DNA of 64,000 nt from Spisula solida (taxonomy: Eukaryota > Mollusca > Bivalvia > Venerida > Mactridae). Position 1 is the first letter of the stretch, and each line of letters begins with the position of its first letter. Below the pieces are notes generated by a model. The model was not told the DNA's origin. It did not search any database and was given only the letters and a program-made list of their open reading frames with translations. Below are positions 1 to 10,053 of this stretch, piece after piece. Both the position numbers and the translations under genes were made by a program. The stretch is from the NCBI GenBank assembly GCA_947247005.1, contig OX365950.1:51312761-51376760 (forward strand), given 5' to 3'.

Positions 1-718
1 GTTTCTACTTATTCATGTATTAAGGTCAAATGATCAATAAAAATACATGTTAGAAGCAAAGCTTTCCTCCTTTGATTTTAAGCAAATTTCACAGCCAAAA
101 AGGTCAGAAGGCAATAATTCTGATAAATTACCATGTATGACTTATGAGCCAGTAAACTGAGTGGGTTGATATTATGCCAAAACAGGGAGAAATACATCGA
201 ACAAACCTCACCAGCAGACATATGTCTCACTATAAAGTCACTCATCATCGAGGAAAAAATGCCAAGTTTGTATTTTGCTAAGGAATATAACATGGTAATA
301 ATCATATAGATTGGTGGAATAATAAGGCTATTATACAGTATTAGGAATCATTTTTAGGTCCAAATTCACACAAATTATCAGATATCATTAAAAAATCCAT
401 CAGATATAAGAATTGTTTTTTTACATGTTGATATTTGCAAGTCCACTTCCCAAAAATCCAGTCTTATAAATATCTGACTCCAATTTGAAAGAAAGTCACG
501 ATGGTAGCCATTGTAAACTTGACATATTTATTGATATAATTATTTATTGGGGATTTATTTTGATGGTAAAATGTGATTATCAACATAATCCTTGAAATTA
601 AATCCCCCACAAATATTAATGATTTTACAGAATTTTCTCACATCGTCATGACAGTTTCATTTTCTAAATAAAAACAATTGACAAGATTGAACATGTTTAA
701 CGCAGTCCATAGCCACAT

Positions 719-958
719 GGTTTCAAATTATCTGAGTGTACCCTATATAGAGAGAAGGTTGTGCAGCGGCCATATTTAGCCCAATGGATATGACGTTATA
801 GGAACTGGTATCCTTGTTTGCTGTGACAACTGTAAAAAAACTGGGTACCATTGCAACTTTCAAAATTTCATATCCGTTGCGGCTAAACATGGCCGCTCTC
901 CAACCTTCTCTCTATATAGGGTACACTCAGATAATTTTGACTCAGATAATTTGAATCC
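719..958. mobile_element. Foldback MITE, about 240 bp
   Basis: The left arm starts GGTTTCAAATTATCTGAG and continues through GTGTACCCTATATAGAGAG and GCGGCCATATTTAGCC. The right arm is its inverse, ending ATAATTTGAATCC. The right arm has an extra local duplication of the TCAGATAATTT motif. The loop is about 70 bases. No coding capacity. Confidence 0.7.
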
Positions 959-1102
959 AAGTGCCTAAGAAGAAGGCATCCATTAAAATCACCAAATATT
1001 GTAAACTTATGTAGAGCAACACAAAGTGAGCATTGCTTGGATATAAGATGTAACAGTAAGAGCATTGGCTTTGTTGGAATCATAATAATAAATAAGTAAC
1101 CA

Positions 1103-1434
1103 GGAACCCGTTGCCTAACCAAGCTGTTTCCAAAAGGTGCTGTCGAGCATATTCCTACTTCTATGCAACAACATGCTACGAGCGCGCATTGCTCGCCGAT
1201 AGCATACCGTTTCTTAACACTTTGCTAAGCGAGCACTACCAAGCGCTTTCTTGTGCAACTATAAGGGACCGCTTCAGTAGCGCTTTGCAACAAAATGGTC
1301 TGTTATCCTCGAGTGCTTGCCGGTAGCATATAATTTTTCTGCTTGTCTGCTACGCAGCACTTTTTTGAAGCATGCTCTTTCCTAGCGTAGCGATACCGAG
1401 CGCTCCGTAGTGGCCTGGTTAGGCAACGGGCTCC
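1103..1434. mobile_element. MITE with GGAGCCCGTTGCCTAACCA ends and AGCGCT-rich core
   Basis: The ends are inverted copies of GAGCCCGTTGCCTAACCA (left end reads GAACCC). The core is full of short GCGAGCACT, AGCGCT and GTAGCG motifs. A related sequence with the same right end is at 31490-31750, and a degenerate one at 18950-19110. An open frame inside (1111-1326) is not a protein I recognise and follows the repeat. Confidence 0.6.
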
Positions 1435-2402
1435 AGCGGTTTTGTCTATAATAAAATATGGTCATTCGTTTAGATGCACACATGAAATATCTTGTGGTAT
1501 AAATTGATTAATCAGGTTGGTCATTAGTCTTGACAGCAGACATACCAGTGCAGACATCATACAACCAACAAGCTAGACAGACTGAGACTGATCAGTTAAT
1601 TAACAAAAGAGATATTTCAAATTTTCATATTCTACATGTTTCGACTATCTAAATACAATTACATGTAGTATTATAGATCTACAGGTATATATCATACTAT
1701 ATAGAGACTGCACTCCACACAACTTAAATATCTCAACAAAATTACCAAAGACAACAAGAGCACCACCTAGCTGGTGAAAAGAAAGAATTTACGCAAATTT
1801 ATATTGCTTCCATTAAATCCTACAAACTTTTTACTGAGAATTATAAAATCAACACATGCATACAGTTGTAAAATATACACTATAATAATGTGACAAAACA
1901 TAACAATATTATAACAATCATGTGTTGTTTGAAGGAAGCCGTATGGGTATTAGTCGGCCATTCCAGAAAAAAAGTTTAACATTTTCAGTTGCAGTAACTA
2001 ACTTCAAAGGTTTTCAGCAGTTGAATTCAAGGTTTTCAACAATTGAACTATTTTAAATAACAACGCCATCATGAATTTCTGGTTTTCAAGAAAGACGCCA
2101 TCACAAATTTCTGCTATAATCAAACACCAACTGTAACATTGATCTATATAGCGCTACCAGTCATGATTAAACAGTTCTACAGAAATATACAACAGTATGA
2201 CGGACAAACAGCAGACAATCTGTTATATTTTGCTAACACAACGACACAATAAGAACATAATGATAAATTATTGATAATGCACAGTAACAGAATAAAACAA
2301 AACTTGTGTGTTGTGTTTTTTTATTATATATAAATAATAAAGTGTTTAACAACTGCTGGTAATTTATCTAGAGATACGATGACTGGTATAATTATGATCT
2401 AT

Positions 2403-2602
2403 TACTGTAAAATCATTATTTTCCAAGGGGGTTGAAATTTCAGTGATTTTGTTGCTTAACTTGACCTCCAAAATACGTGGGTTACAATGTGGGTACACGG
2501 TGACCTTCCATGTTTTGTAATCCACAATTTTCAACCCCATGATAATGCATTTTAATCAAAATCCACAAATCTTAATATCCACAAAAATATATCATTTTAC
2601 AG
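2403..2602. mobile_element. MITE with TACTGTAAAATC inverted ends
   Basis: The left end is TACTGTAAAATCATTATTTT and the right end its approximate inverse (ATATATCATTTTACAGTA), with internal 'nTTTCGTGG/CCACAAA' type motifs. Related but decayed sequence occurs at 22832-22930 and 48588-48736. The TA-CAGT-like end suggests a Tc1/mariner (pogo-type) derivative. Confidence 0.5.
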
Positions 2603-3329
2603 TATGACGTAATTTTTCAAAAAAAAGATTAATAAACATATTGGTCAGTGTCATATATCAGAGGACACATGTGTGAGAGAACAAAATCTATATTTTTTTG
2701 CATCAAAAAAACACATCAACAAGCAACTAGACCAAAACAAATCAATTATATGGTTCTAGTAACAAGGTGAAAAAATTAGGGTTAATTGGTAGGAAAAACA
2801 TTTTATTTTTTAAAATCATTTTATTTTTCCGACCTGAGCAGGCCATCACAATAAACATGGAAGAATCATCAATGGCGTTACGTGAGAATTATTCACTACA
2901 TCCTTAAAAATTGATACTGGTACCACTACATGCCGTAGTTTTTGTACTGTTCTTGAAAATTGCCAATTCCGCAAAAAATATTTTTTGTGCGATAAAATAT
3001 TTAGGGTCGGGCTAAAATGTTCAGGTTGGTCAGGTTACTAGAACCACATTATTAATTTATTTTGGCCCTATTGAAATATAAGCAGAGTTACAACAGGTAA
3101 TAGATATATAAGCTTTTATACACGTATTTCACGTAAGATCTGTTTTGTACAAAATTCCCGTTCAATGATGAAACTTGTCAGCTTACTAAACAAGCCCTGT
3201 CGAAGGAAAGAATAAAGGAAGTGGATTCATACACATAAACACAAGTCATGGACATGCATATGGCCATAATACATACATTCCTAGTCTATCAACCCCTCAA
3301 TGCATGAAAAAGTTAGGGTCCGTAGTAAC

Positions 3330-3990
3330 GGACAAACTTCAATTTGACATTTTTACCTCCAACTGTGACCTTGACCTCTGAGATAGGACCCTAGGGTTTG
3401 CACATGACACTTCTACTCATGGAGGTTAACATTCATATAAACAGGGGTTCTACTGAAGCATTTATAATACCCAATCCTGAAAACCAATCACAAGTCTGTT
3501 TCGAGTGTCATTAGCACACACTCCTACACCAAAACTCAGTTAAAACATTCTTTTATTGTTAAAATTCAGCTGATGAGCTTTCAAATAACTATAACTATAA
3601 CCAAATATGAGCAAGATTGGTCAATGCATGACAAAATTATAGTCCCGACAAACTTCAATTCTAACTTTGACCTTCAACTATGACCTTGACCTTTGAGATA
3701 GGACCCTAAGGATTACGCATGACACTTCTACTCATGGAGGTCAACATTCATGCCAAATATAAACATGATTGGTCAATGCATGACAAAGTTATGGTCCAGA
3801 CAAACTTCAATATGACCTTTGACCTCAAACTGTGACCTTGACCTTTGAGATAGGAACCTGAGGGTTTGGCATAACACTCCTCCTCATGGAGGTTAACATT
3901 CATGCCAAATATTGTATGAACAAGATTGGTCAATGCATGACAAAGTCCGGACAAATTGGATGGATGCACGCATGCACATACACCAAAAGT
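3330..3990. repeat. Degenerate tandem repeat rich in TGACCT
   Basis: Three copies, about 140-180 bases apart, of a unit containing GACAAACTTCAATWTGAC, TGTGACCTTGACCTTTGAGA, 'GGACCCTAGGGTTT' and 'CATGGAGGTYAACATTCAT'. The copies are diverged. One copy contains a perfect TGACCTTTGACCT (3813-3825). Confidence 0.6.
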
Positions 3991-4889
3991 GGCGACTAAG
4001 TCTTGTTCACCTCAACCGGGCTCAACAAAAACTTAGGATGATAGTCTAGGAATGTAATGTATTATAGCCTGATTTAAGTGCCGGTTTCCATGACTGTGTG
4101 TGCGTGTTCCGCAAGTCTGTTCTGCATACGTGCTGCATTATGCATATGCACAAAATTTGAAACAGCCATTTCTATAATTAATCTATTCCATGTTTGCGTA
4201 CCAGTACAATATAAAATTGATTTATTTTTTGTTCTATTTTTGTACATGCAGAACATGCACACAGAGTCATGGAATACTGGCTTATAAGTTAACATTTATC
4301 AATATCATTTGCAAGGAATCTTATTAAAACTATTAAGAGGGAAAATCACATAAAAATAGTACCAATGTCAAACTGGGTATTACAGCAATGTTAAAGCTCA
4401 CAGACAATGTATGTTTTTTAAAGCTAACATAATCCACTACAAACATGGAATAGAAAAAAACACAACACAAAGTTCTTGTATCACTTTCGGTTAAAACCTA
4501 TTGATTGAGATGTCTGCAAAATTGCAAAGAAAAAGAGCCATACTCGGGTTATTTCAGTATTCTGTATCCGAATTTATTGGATTTTTTCTTCAAGGCTTGG
4601 GGAAATTCAATATTTGACTTCTAGGTACTAAGATATATTAACCAACAGGGAATAAAAACAAATTGTTGCCCTAAAATGTTGGAGGGAAAATCGTATTCTT
4701 TAGATTAACAAAACATTTATGTACAACAGAGAGCAAATTTCAGCGACTGAAATTGTATCCAAAGTGCTTTGTGATGCTTTAACAGTACTTGAAACAAGGG
4801 CTTGTCTAGTATCAGAGTTGTGAGAAGCCGAACAATGTGTAACCAAAAATGTGAAACTACATAGATCTGTTAAAAGTTGAATCCTTCAG

Positions 4890-5085
4890 CAGGGGTTCCA
4901 TTTGACTTGGGAGTAGGGGTTTTGATCCTTGAAACTTCCAAAAAGCTACATTTTGACCCTCAAGATTTATATTTGAAGGATCATTTTTTCTCTTAAAAAT
5001 CATGGGTATTTTTCCTATAAAATAGTAAAATTTAGTCAAAAGTATCCCAATGACCCTTCAGATACAGAAGCTAGTGGAACCCCTG
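4890..5085. mobile_element. hAT-like MITE with CAGGGGTTCCA ends
   Basis: Inverted ends CAGGGGTTCCA / TGGAACCCCTG bound 196 bases; the direct flank TTCAG is on both sides. A related copy in inverse orientation is at 59010-59197. CAGGGG-type ends are typical of hAT elements, but the flank repeat is shorter than the usual 8 bp. Confidence 0.65.
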
Positions 5086-5239
5086 TTCAGTAAGTGACGT
5101 CAATGTGACAAGTTTTGTAATGAATTGTGGTACAACTACACTTGCAAGACAACTTATGACGTGATTGTATTGAACACAACAGGTGTGTAATGAGCAGACA
5201 GAGCTGAGCTTTTTGGTAAAGGAACTGTACTTTTTGTAA

Positions 5240-5770
5240 ACAAGAGGACCCGAAGGACCCTAGGTCGCTCACCTGTGGTAGTAGTACATGCAGGCCCCTA
5301 TGTTGACCTGAGAGTAATCATTTACAATTTCTGACTAAGATTCAAGAAAAAGCAGCCTTTATTGCATGAACGAGGTTTTATATTGTCTTCTTATTTCCAT
5401 CAGGTGACCCATATTGAAAATCTTTTAAAACTAAACATTCTGACCAACTTGAATGAAGATCCAGTGAAAAATACAGTCTATATACAGTATGGCACGCACA
5501 GGACTTATTATTTGACCTAGCGACCTAGTTTTTTACTCCAGGTAACCAAAATTGAACATGGCCAAGACTTTAGTTTAAGATGATCATTATGATCATGTTT
5601 CAAGATGATTAGGCTAAACTTGTGACCTTAAGTGACTACACAAGGTTTTTCTATGATTTGACCTAGTGACCAATTTTTTTTATCAGAGATGACCCAATAT
5701 CCAACTTGACCTCCATTTTGTTGAGATTCTTATTGAGACCTTGTGACCAAGTTTCCTCAAGATTACAGCC
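5240..5770 (+). mobile_element. Partial tandem-core (pearl/HINE-like) element
   Basis: The left end (CAAGAGGACCCGAAGGACCC then TAGGTCGCTCACCTGT) matches the full-length elements at 32247 and 36038. Diverged core units with 'GACCTAGTTTTT' and 'ATGATCATTATGATC' follow. The terminal hairpin and microsatellite of the right end are missing, so it is truncated at about 5770. Confidence 0.65.
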
Positions 5771-6094
5771 ATGAGTCCATATTTTAAAGGGCCAGCCGAT
5801 TTGGCTTATGAGACACCTAAGTGCAGGGAACATTCTACTCGCTGAACACTGCCTTAAATCAAGTAGACACAATGTAAGCATTCTTTATTAACCTAAAGGT
5901 GCTTCTAGACATATATTTTGATGTGTAAGTCTATGATTTACATTTCACACAACATACATCAATCCTAACGTGACTTATAAAGCACATATTATTTCCCCCA
6001 AACACTTGTAAACAATACTGTGTTGTACATTTCAAGGAAATGTGTGGTACAAGTGTACTACATGTAACTATACAGTACATTTTAAGTTAAGTTA

Positions 6095-6431
6095 AGTTAC
6101 CAATTTTCTAGGGCTGCTTTCAGCAGTTCAGCCACCCTTTGACATTTAAACTTCCCCTGGTCATTGGGCTACCTATGGAAACTTGCGTTCGAGTCTCCCT
6201 GGGGAGACTATTTCTCTCCTGGTGGGTGTGCAGCCAACATCGATCTTCGGCGCCTAGGACTATCGAACATGTTCAGACACAGCCCTCACAGGTACCAATT
6301 TACACCTTGGTCGAGTGGAGCATGTGGGTTATTCGTGCTCAGAGAAATTAAGCAGTGGTCCAGATGGGGGTTGAACCCAGGACCTCTCGATCCTGAAGCG
6401 TGCGCCCTACCTCTAGGCCACCGCTCCTCCC
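6095..6431 (-). mobile_element. tRNA-derived SINE
   Basis: The minus strand starts with a tRNA-like head: GGAGGAGCGGTGGCCTAGAG contains an A-box (TGGCCTAGAGG), and GGGTTCAACCCC about 45 bases later is a B-box. The body contains GTGGGTTATTCGTGCTCAGA, also present in the copy at 23056-23282. Open frames here read through the SINE and are not genes. Confidence 0.7.
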
Positions 6432-6581
6432 ATTATAGGTCAAAATGTATACACCAAAATTTACTGTCTGGACACACCTTAAGCTAGTGGCTCTCCAAAT
6501 ATGACTGGTCATACCAAAACTGACCCCTTAAAAGGGATTCTACCCCATCTGGTACATTAACAGTTGTGCTATGAGAACGTT

Positions 6582-6683
6582 ATTAGGTTAAAAACAACTT
6601 AAACTGTGAAGCGTAGAACATCAAATATCCAAATTAGGTTGAAAACAACTTAAACTGTGAAGCGTAGAACATCAAATATCCAA
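6582..6683. repeat. 51-bp tandem duplication, two copies
   Basis: ATTAGGTTRAAAACAACTT followed by AAACTGTGAAGCGTAGAAC occurs twice, 51 bases apart and nearly identical, which indicates a recent local duplication. Confidence 0.8.
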
Positions 6684-7288
6684 TAATCAAGAATTATTTC
6701 CCCTTAGCTATTAACCGCAATAAACTCAATAAAAATAGCATTAAATAACCAATACATTTGATTAACTGCTAGCTTAAACATTATCAAAAACCTGTATATA
6801 TACAGTACATGTACTTGATTTTAGCATTCCATTTAAATATCAATTATGAATATGACAGGTGTTAGTCCAAGGTCTTTGATGATGATCATTCCATTTCATC
6901 AAAAGGCCGACAAGTCAGTGTAAATAAAAGACCATTTAGTTATGGTATCCAGAACTAGACAGGTGTGAGACAGTGGTCAGAGGTATCAATGAAATTATTC
7001 AATAATTAGAAAATTTACTTTATTCACCTTACATAGAAATGTCATCACAAAAGGTGTGAAGATTTACAGTTATAAGTTAACAATAAATAAACATACAGCT
7101 TACAGATCCTGCAGCATCAGCTCGGTGGTCATGATGAACGGAAAACTAACGGTACTTATCGGTTCTGAAAGAGCTGTCAAACTGTCATTTTATGCACTTT
7201 CATTTTGATCGAGACTTGCCCGTTATTTAAGGTCAATTATTGATGATACGTCCACAAAGCAAAATTAAATTAATTAAACAAGAATTAC

Positions 7289-7312
7289 CTTTGGAGTTTT
7301 AATCAGATCCAT
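7289..7312 (-). CDS. Possible 8-codon first exon (MDLIKTPK)
   Basis: On the minus strand an ATG in a good context (GACACGATGG) opens MDLIKTPK and is followed directly by a donor, GTAATT. CCAAT-like motifs lie upstream around 7384-7430. No continuation exon was found between 1 and 7288, so any gene would need a first intron over 7 kb. This is weak evidence. Confidence 0.2.
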
Positions 7313-7530
7313 CGTGTCAATTAATAACTCGATGATTGCATTCAGTTTAATTTATTCGCCCGACTCCGTCATGACTAACACAACCTATTGGTTGATAGAG
7401 CAATCTCTAAATAACAATCAACCAATACCCGGAAATTGAACAACCGGTGTCGATGTATTTTGTTGTTACTCCGCGCTAAGTCGAGCGCGCGCTCTGATAT
7501 GAATTTCATAGCGTGAAAATCATAGGCATT

Positions 7531-7684
7531 TGGTTTCAACTGGCCGTAAATTATTGATTTGCACTAGTCACAGATCGACCGGGTACCGAAGAGAATACGT
7601 ATTCTGAAGAGGATACGTATTTTCTTCAGTACCCGGTCGGTCTGTGACTAGTGCAAATCAGTAATTTACGGCCAGTCGAAACCA
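7531..7684. repeat. Long foldback palindrome, about 75-bp arms
   Basis: The left arm (GGTTTCAACTGGCCGTAAAT, GCACTAGTCACAGATCGACC, GGGTACC) is mirrored by the right arm (GTACCCGGTCGGTCTGTGAC, ATTTACGGCCAGTCGAAACC) with few mismatches. The centre near 7605-7612 contains two copies of ATACGTATT. Weaker symmetry extends to about 7520-7700. It is probably a foldback element. Confidence 0.75.
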
Positions 7685-8353
7685 ACAGTTACTGCCTATG
7701 GGCAGGACCTGTTCTATAGATATCTAAACTCCCTGCTATGGGTGATAATCCGAAGCTCAGATCAGGAGCTGTTCGATAAATACCTATGTCCTGCTCAGAT
7801 CGAGCTAAAATGTTGTATGACGTACAACTTCGAGATTGGTCTCGATATTTCATATAGACAAAGAAGGAGAAATATCGGGACTTGAAAAAAACTTCGACAT
7901 AACGGAAAATTCGATATAAGCGAGTTCGAGATAACGAGAGTTGACTGTATTTTCCTACCCAACCAAATACTTTTTTTACTTAACTTACGCATTATATAGA
8001 AGATACAGATCCCGGCAGATATAATAATTGCGACAGAGGGCTTGATTGTGATGTGAGATCATCGGAGATTCTACCCCCACAGCTAGGGTATGACATCTTC
8101 AGAAGAGACCGTCCAGACAGTGCTCACGGTGGTACCTTATCGCAGGCAAGCAACACATGCAACTGGGCAACATCACCAAAAGCCAAAAATGCCGAGCTGA
8201 TTAGTGCAACATTCAATGCAGATAAGAAGAAAGTCACTGTGGCTGCCTTCTACAGACCACCCAACAAAGTGGAAGAGAATTATCTGACGCTTCTGAAGGA
8301 AGAAATTACTGCATTGAAGGGAAGAAACAAGTACAACATTTTGATCATTGCTG

Positions 8354-9357
8354 CCCAGCAAACATTACATATCGGTCCAATGTCGGTCCGATATCAGTTG
8401 CTATGTCCGCCCGACATCAGTTTCCGATATCGGCTAGACATCGGATGTGAAACCCAGCTCGATGTCGGTCCGATATTGGCTGTATGACTGTTCACCGATC
8501 TGGAGCCGACATCATGCCGACATGAATATATTCACTAACCATATCAGACCATTTATTATTTTGTATTTGTTTGAAAGCTTTTCTCAAATATATTTTCTGC
8601 TACTTGATGTTATCTCGAAATTCCCAGTGGAACTTCGAGCAGAAGATGTTGCTGCAAGTGAGTGTTTATAATTCCTATCCGAAATAATAGGCTTATATAT
8701 ATACCACATTTTAATTGATATATTTGGTAATTTATGAAAGATTTTGTAATATAACTACTCTCCCCCCCCCCCCCCCACCATACACTTTACACTTATATAT
8801 ATACACACTGTTTGATAAAAATAATATTTAGACCAATTGAATGTTTGTATACAATAATTTTATAATTTTTTATTACCTCCCTTTATAGCAACACCCGACG
8901 TTGATACGACGTCAATCCGACGTCTAACCATCCATTTTTATAACTGTCTTTTTTGTCAAAATCATAGGATATTTCCAACTATGACAGTGAAATGATGACA
9001 AAGTAACTAAAAATAACTGATTTTTATTAAAAACCATACCATACTTACAATTTTACATTGGTTATTCCAACGTATATCGGACCGACATTGGTCCGATGTC
9101 GGAAATCCGTCACCGATATTCCGTCATGTAGCCGACATCGGTCCGATATGGCAAAGTTTGCTTATATATATTGTAACTGACGTCGGCCCCATATTGTCAT
9201 GTTTGCTTGGATATATAAGACATTCTAATTGTACAAGTATATTCGTTGAACTAGTTATATAGTCTATATCGGACAGACATTGGTCCGATGTCGGAAATCC
9301 GTCACCGATATTCCGTCATGTAGCCAACATCGGTCCACTATGGCAATGTTTGCTGGG
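8354..9357. mobile_element. 1,004-bp DNA transposon inserted in the LINE
   Basis: Inverted ends CCCAGCAAACATT / AATGTTTGCTGGG bound the element, with a direct TG on each side. Removing the element and one TG restores the LINE reading as IIAGDFN, the usual endonuclease motif, which fixes the boundaries. Inside are many inverted copies of ATCGGACCGACATTGGTCCG-like sequence near both ends, and a 15-base C run at about 8762. No transposase is visible, so it is non-autonomous. Confidence 0.8.
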
Positions 9358-9966
9358 TGGTGACTTCAACCTACCAGATATAGATTGGGGAAACCTCACA
9401 ATCTCAGAAACCCAGTCCCAAAGCAGGGTTAACCAATCATTCATTGACATTATATCAGATGTAAGCACTGAACAAATTGTCGACTTCCCTACAAGAAAAG
9501 ATAACACACTTGACATCCATCATCATAACTCTCATCCTAGCTTCAAACAAAGATGTAAACATATGCCATCTACTGGAAACAGTGACCATGACATTGTCCT
9601 CTATGACACTACCATTAGAGCCATACGTCAAAAACCACAGCGGCGAAAGATCATCCTGTGGAAGAAAGCTGACACAGAAGGCATCAGACAAGATTTAGCT
9701 GTCTAAACGACTGCAGCGGGAAATAGAGTTCCAGATACGTTTGGCCAACAGGAAGCTAGTACCTGAATGACACAGTAAGCCAGGATTACAAAGACAACTC
9801 AAAGATGTTCGGGGCCTACATCAAGAGCAACTGGCGTAGCTCCACTGAAAAACAGGGATGGATTCATCGAGAGCGACAACACAGCTAGGGTTGATATCCT
9901 CAACGACCAGTTCGTATATGTATTCACACATGAGAACACCTCAAACATCCCAGCACAGGCCTAAAG

Positions 9967-10053
9967 ATTATATCACAAAATACTGAAAGTCTATTATATA
10001 TAGTAATGACGGGATGATGGGGAATTTCAAAACTCTGTATTTTGTGATATAAT
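9967..10053. mobile_element. 87-bp foldback insertion in the LINE
   Basis: Perfect 17-bp inverted ends ATTATATCACAAAATAC / GTATTTTGTGATATAAT surround a 53-bp middle. It breaks the LINE just before the reverse transcriptase region. No coding capacity. Confidence 0.75.

Larger units (their letters stand above)
1..8039. other. Gene-poor repeat region
   Basis: No exon of a recognisable protein was seen on either strand. It holds foldback elements (719-958, 7531-7684), an AGCGCT-rich MITE (1103-1434), a TACTGTAAAATC-ended MITE (2403-2602), a TGACCTTGACCT-type repeat (3330-3990), a CAGGGGTTCCA-ended MITE (4890-5085), a partial tandem-core element (from 5240), a minus-strand SINE (6095-6431), and a two-copy 51-bp duplication (6582-6683). 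One possible short first exon is at 7289-7312 on the minus strand. Confidence 0.6.

Noticed and set aside
6139..6487. Two overlapping open frames of 70 and 107 codons
   Set aside because: They lie in a minus-strand tRNA-derived SINE and have no protein features.
8447..8671. 74-codon frame inside the LINE region
   Set aside because: It falls in the inserted CCCAGCAAAC transposon and has no recognisable domain.
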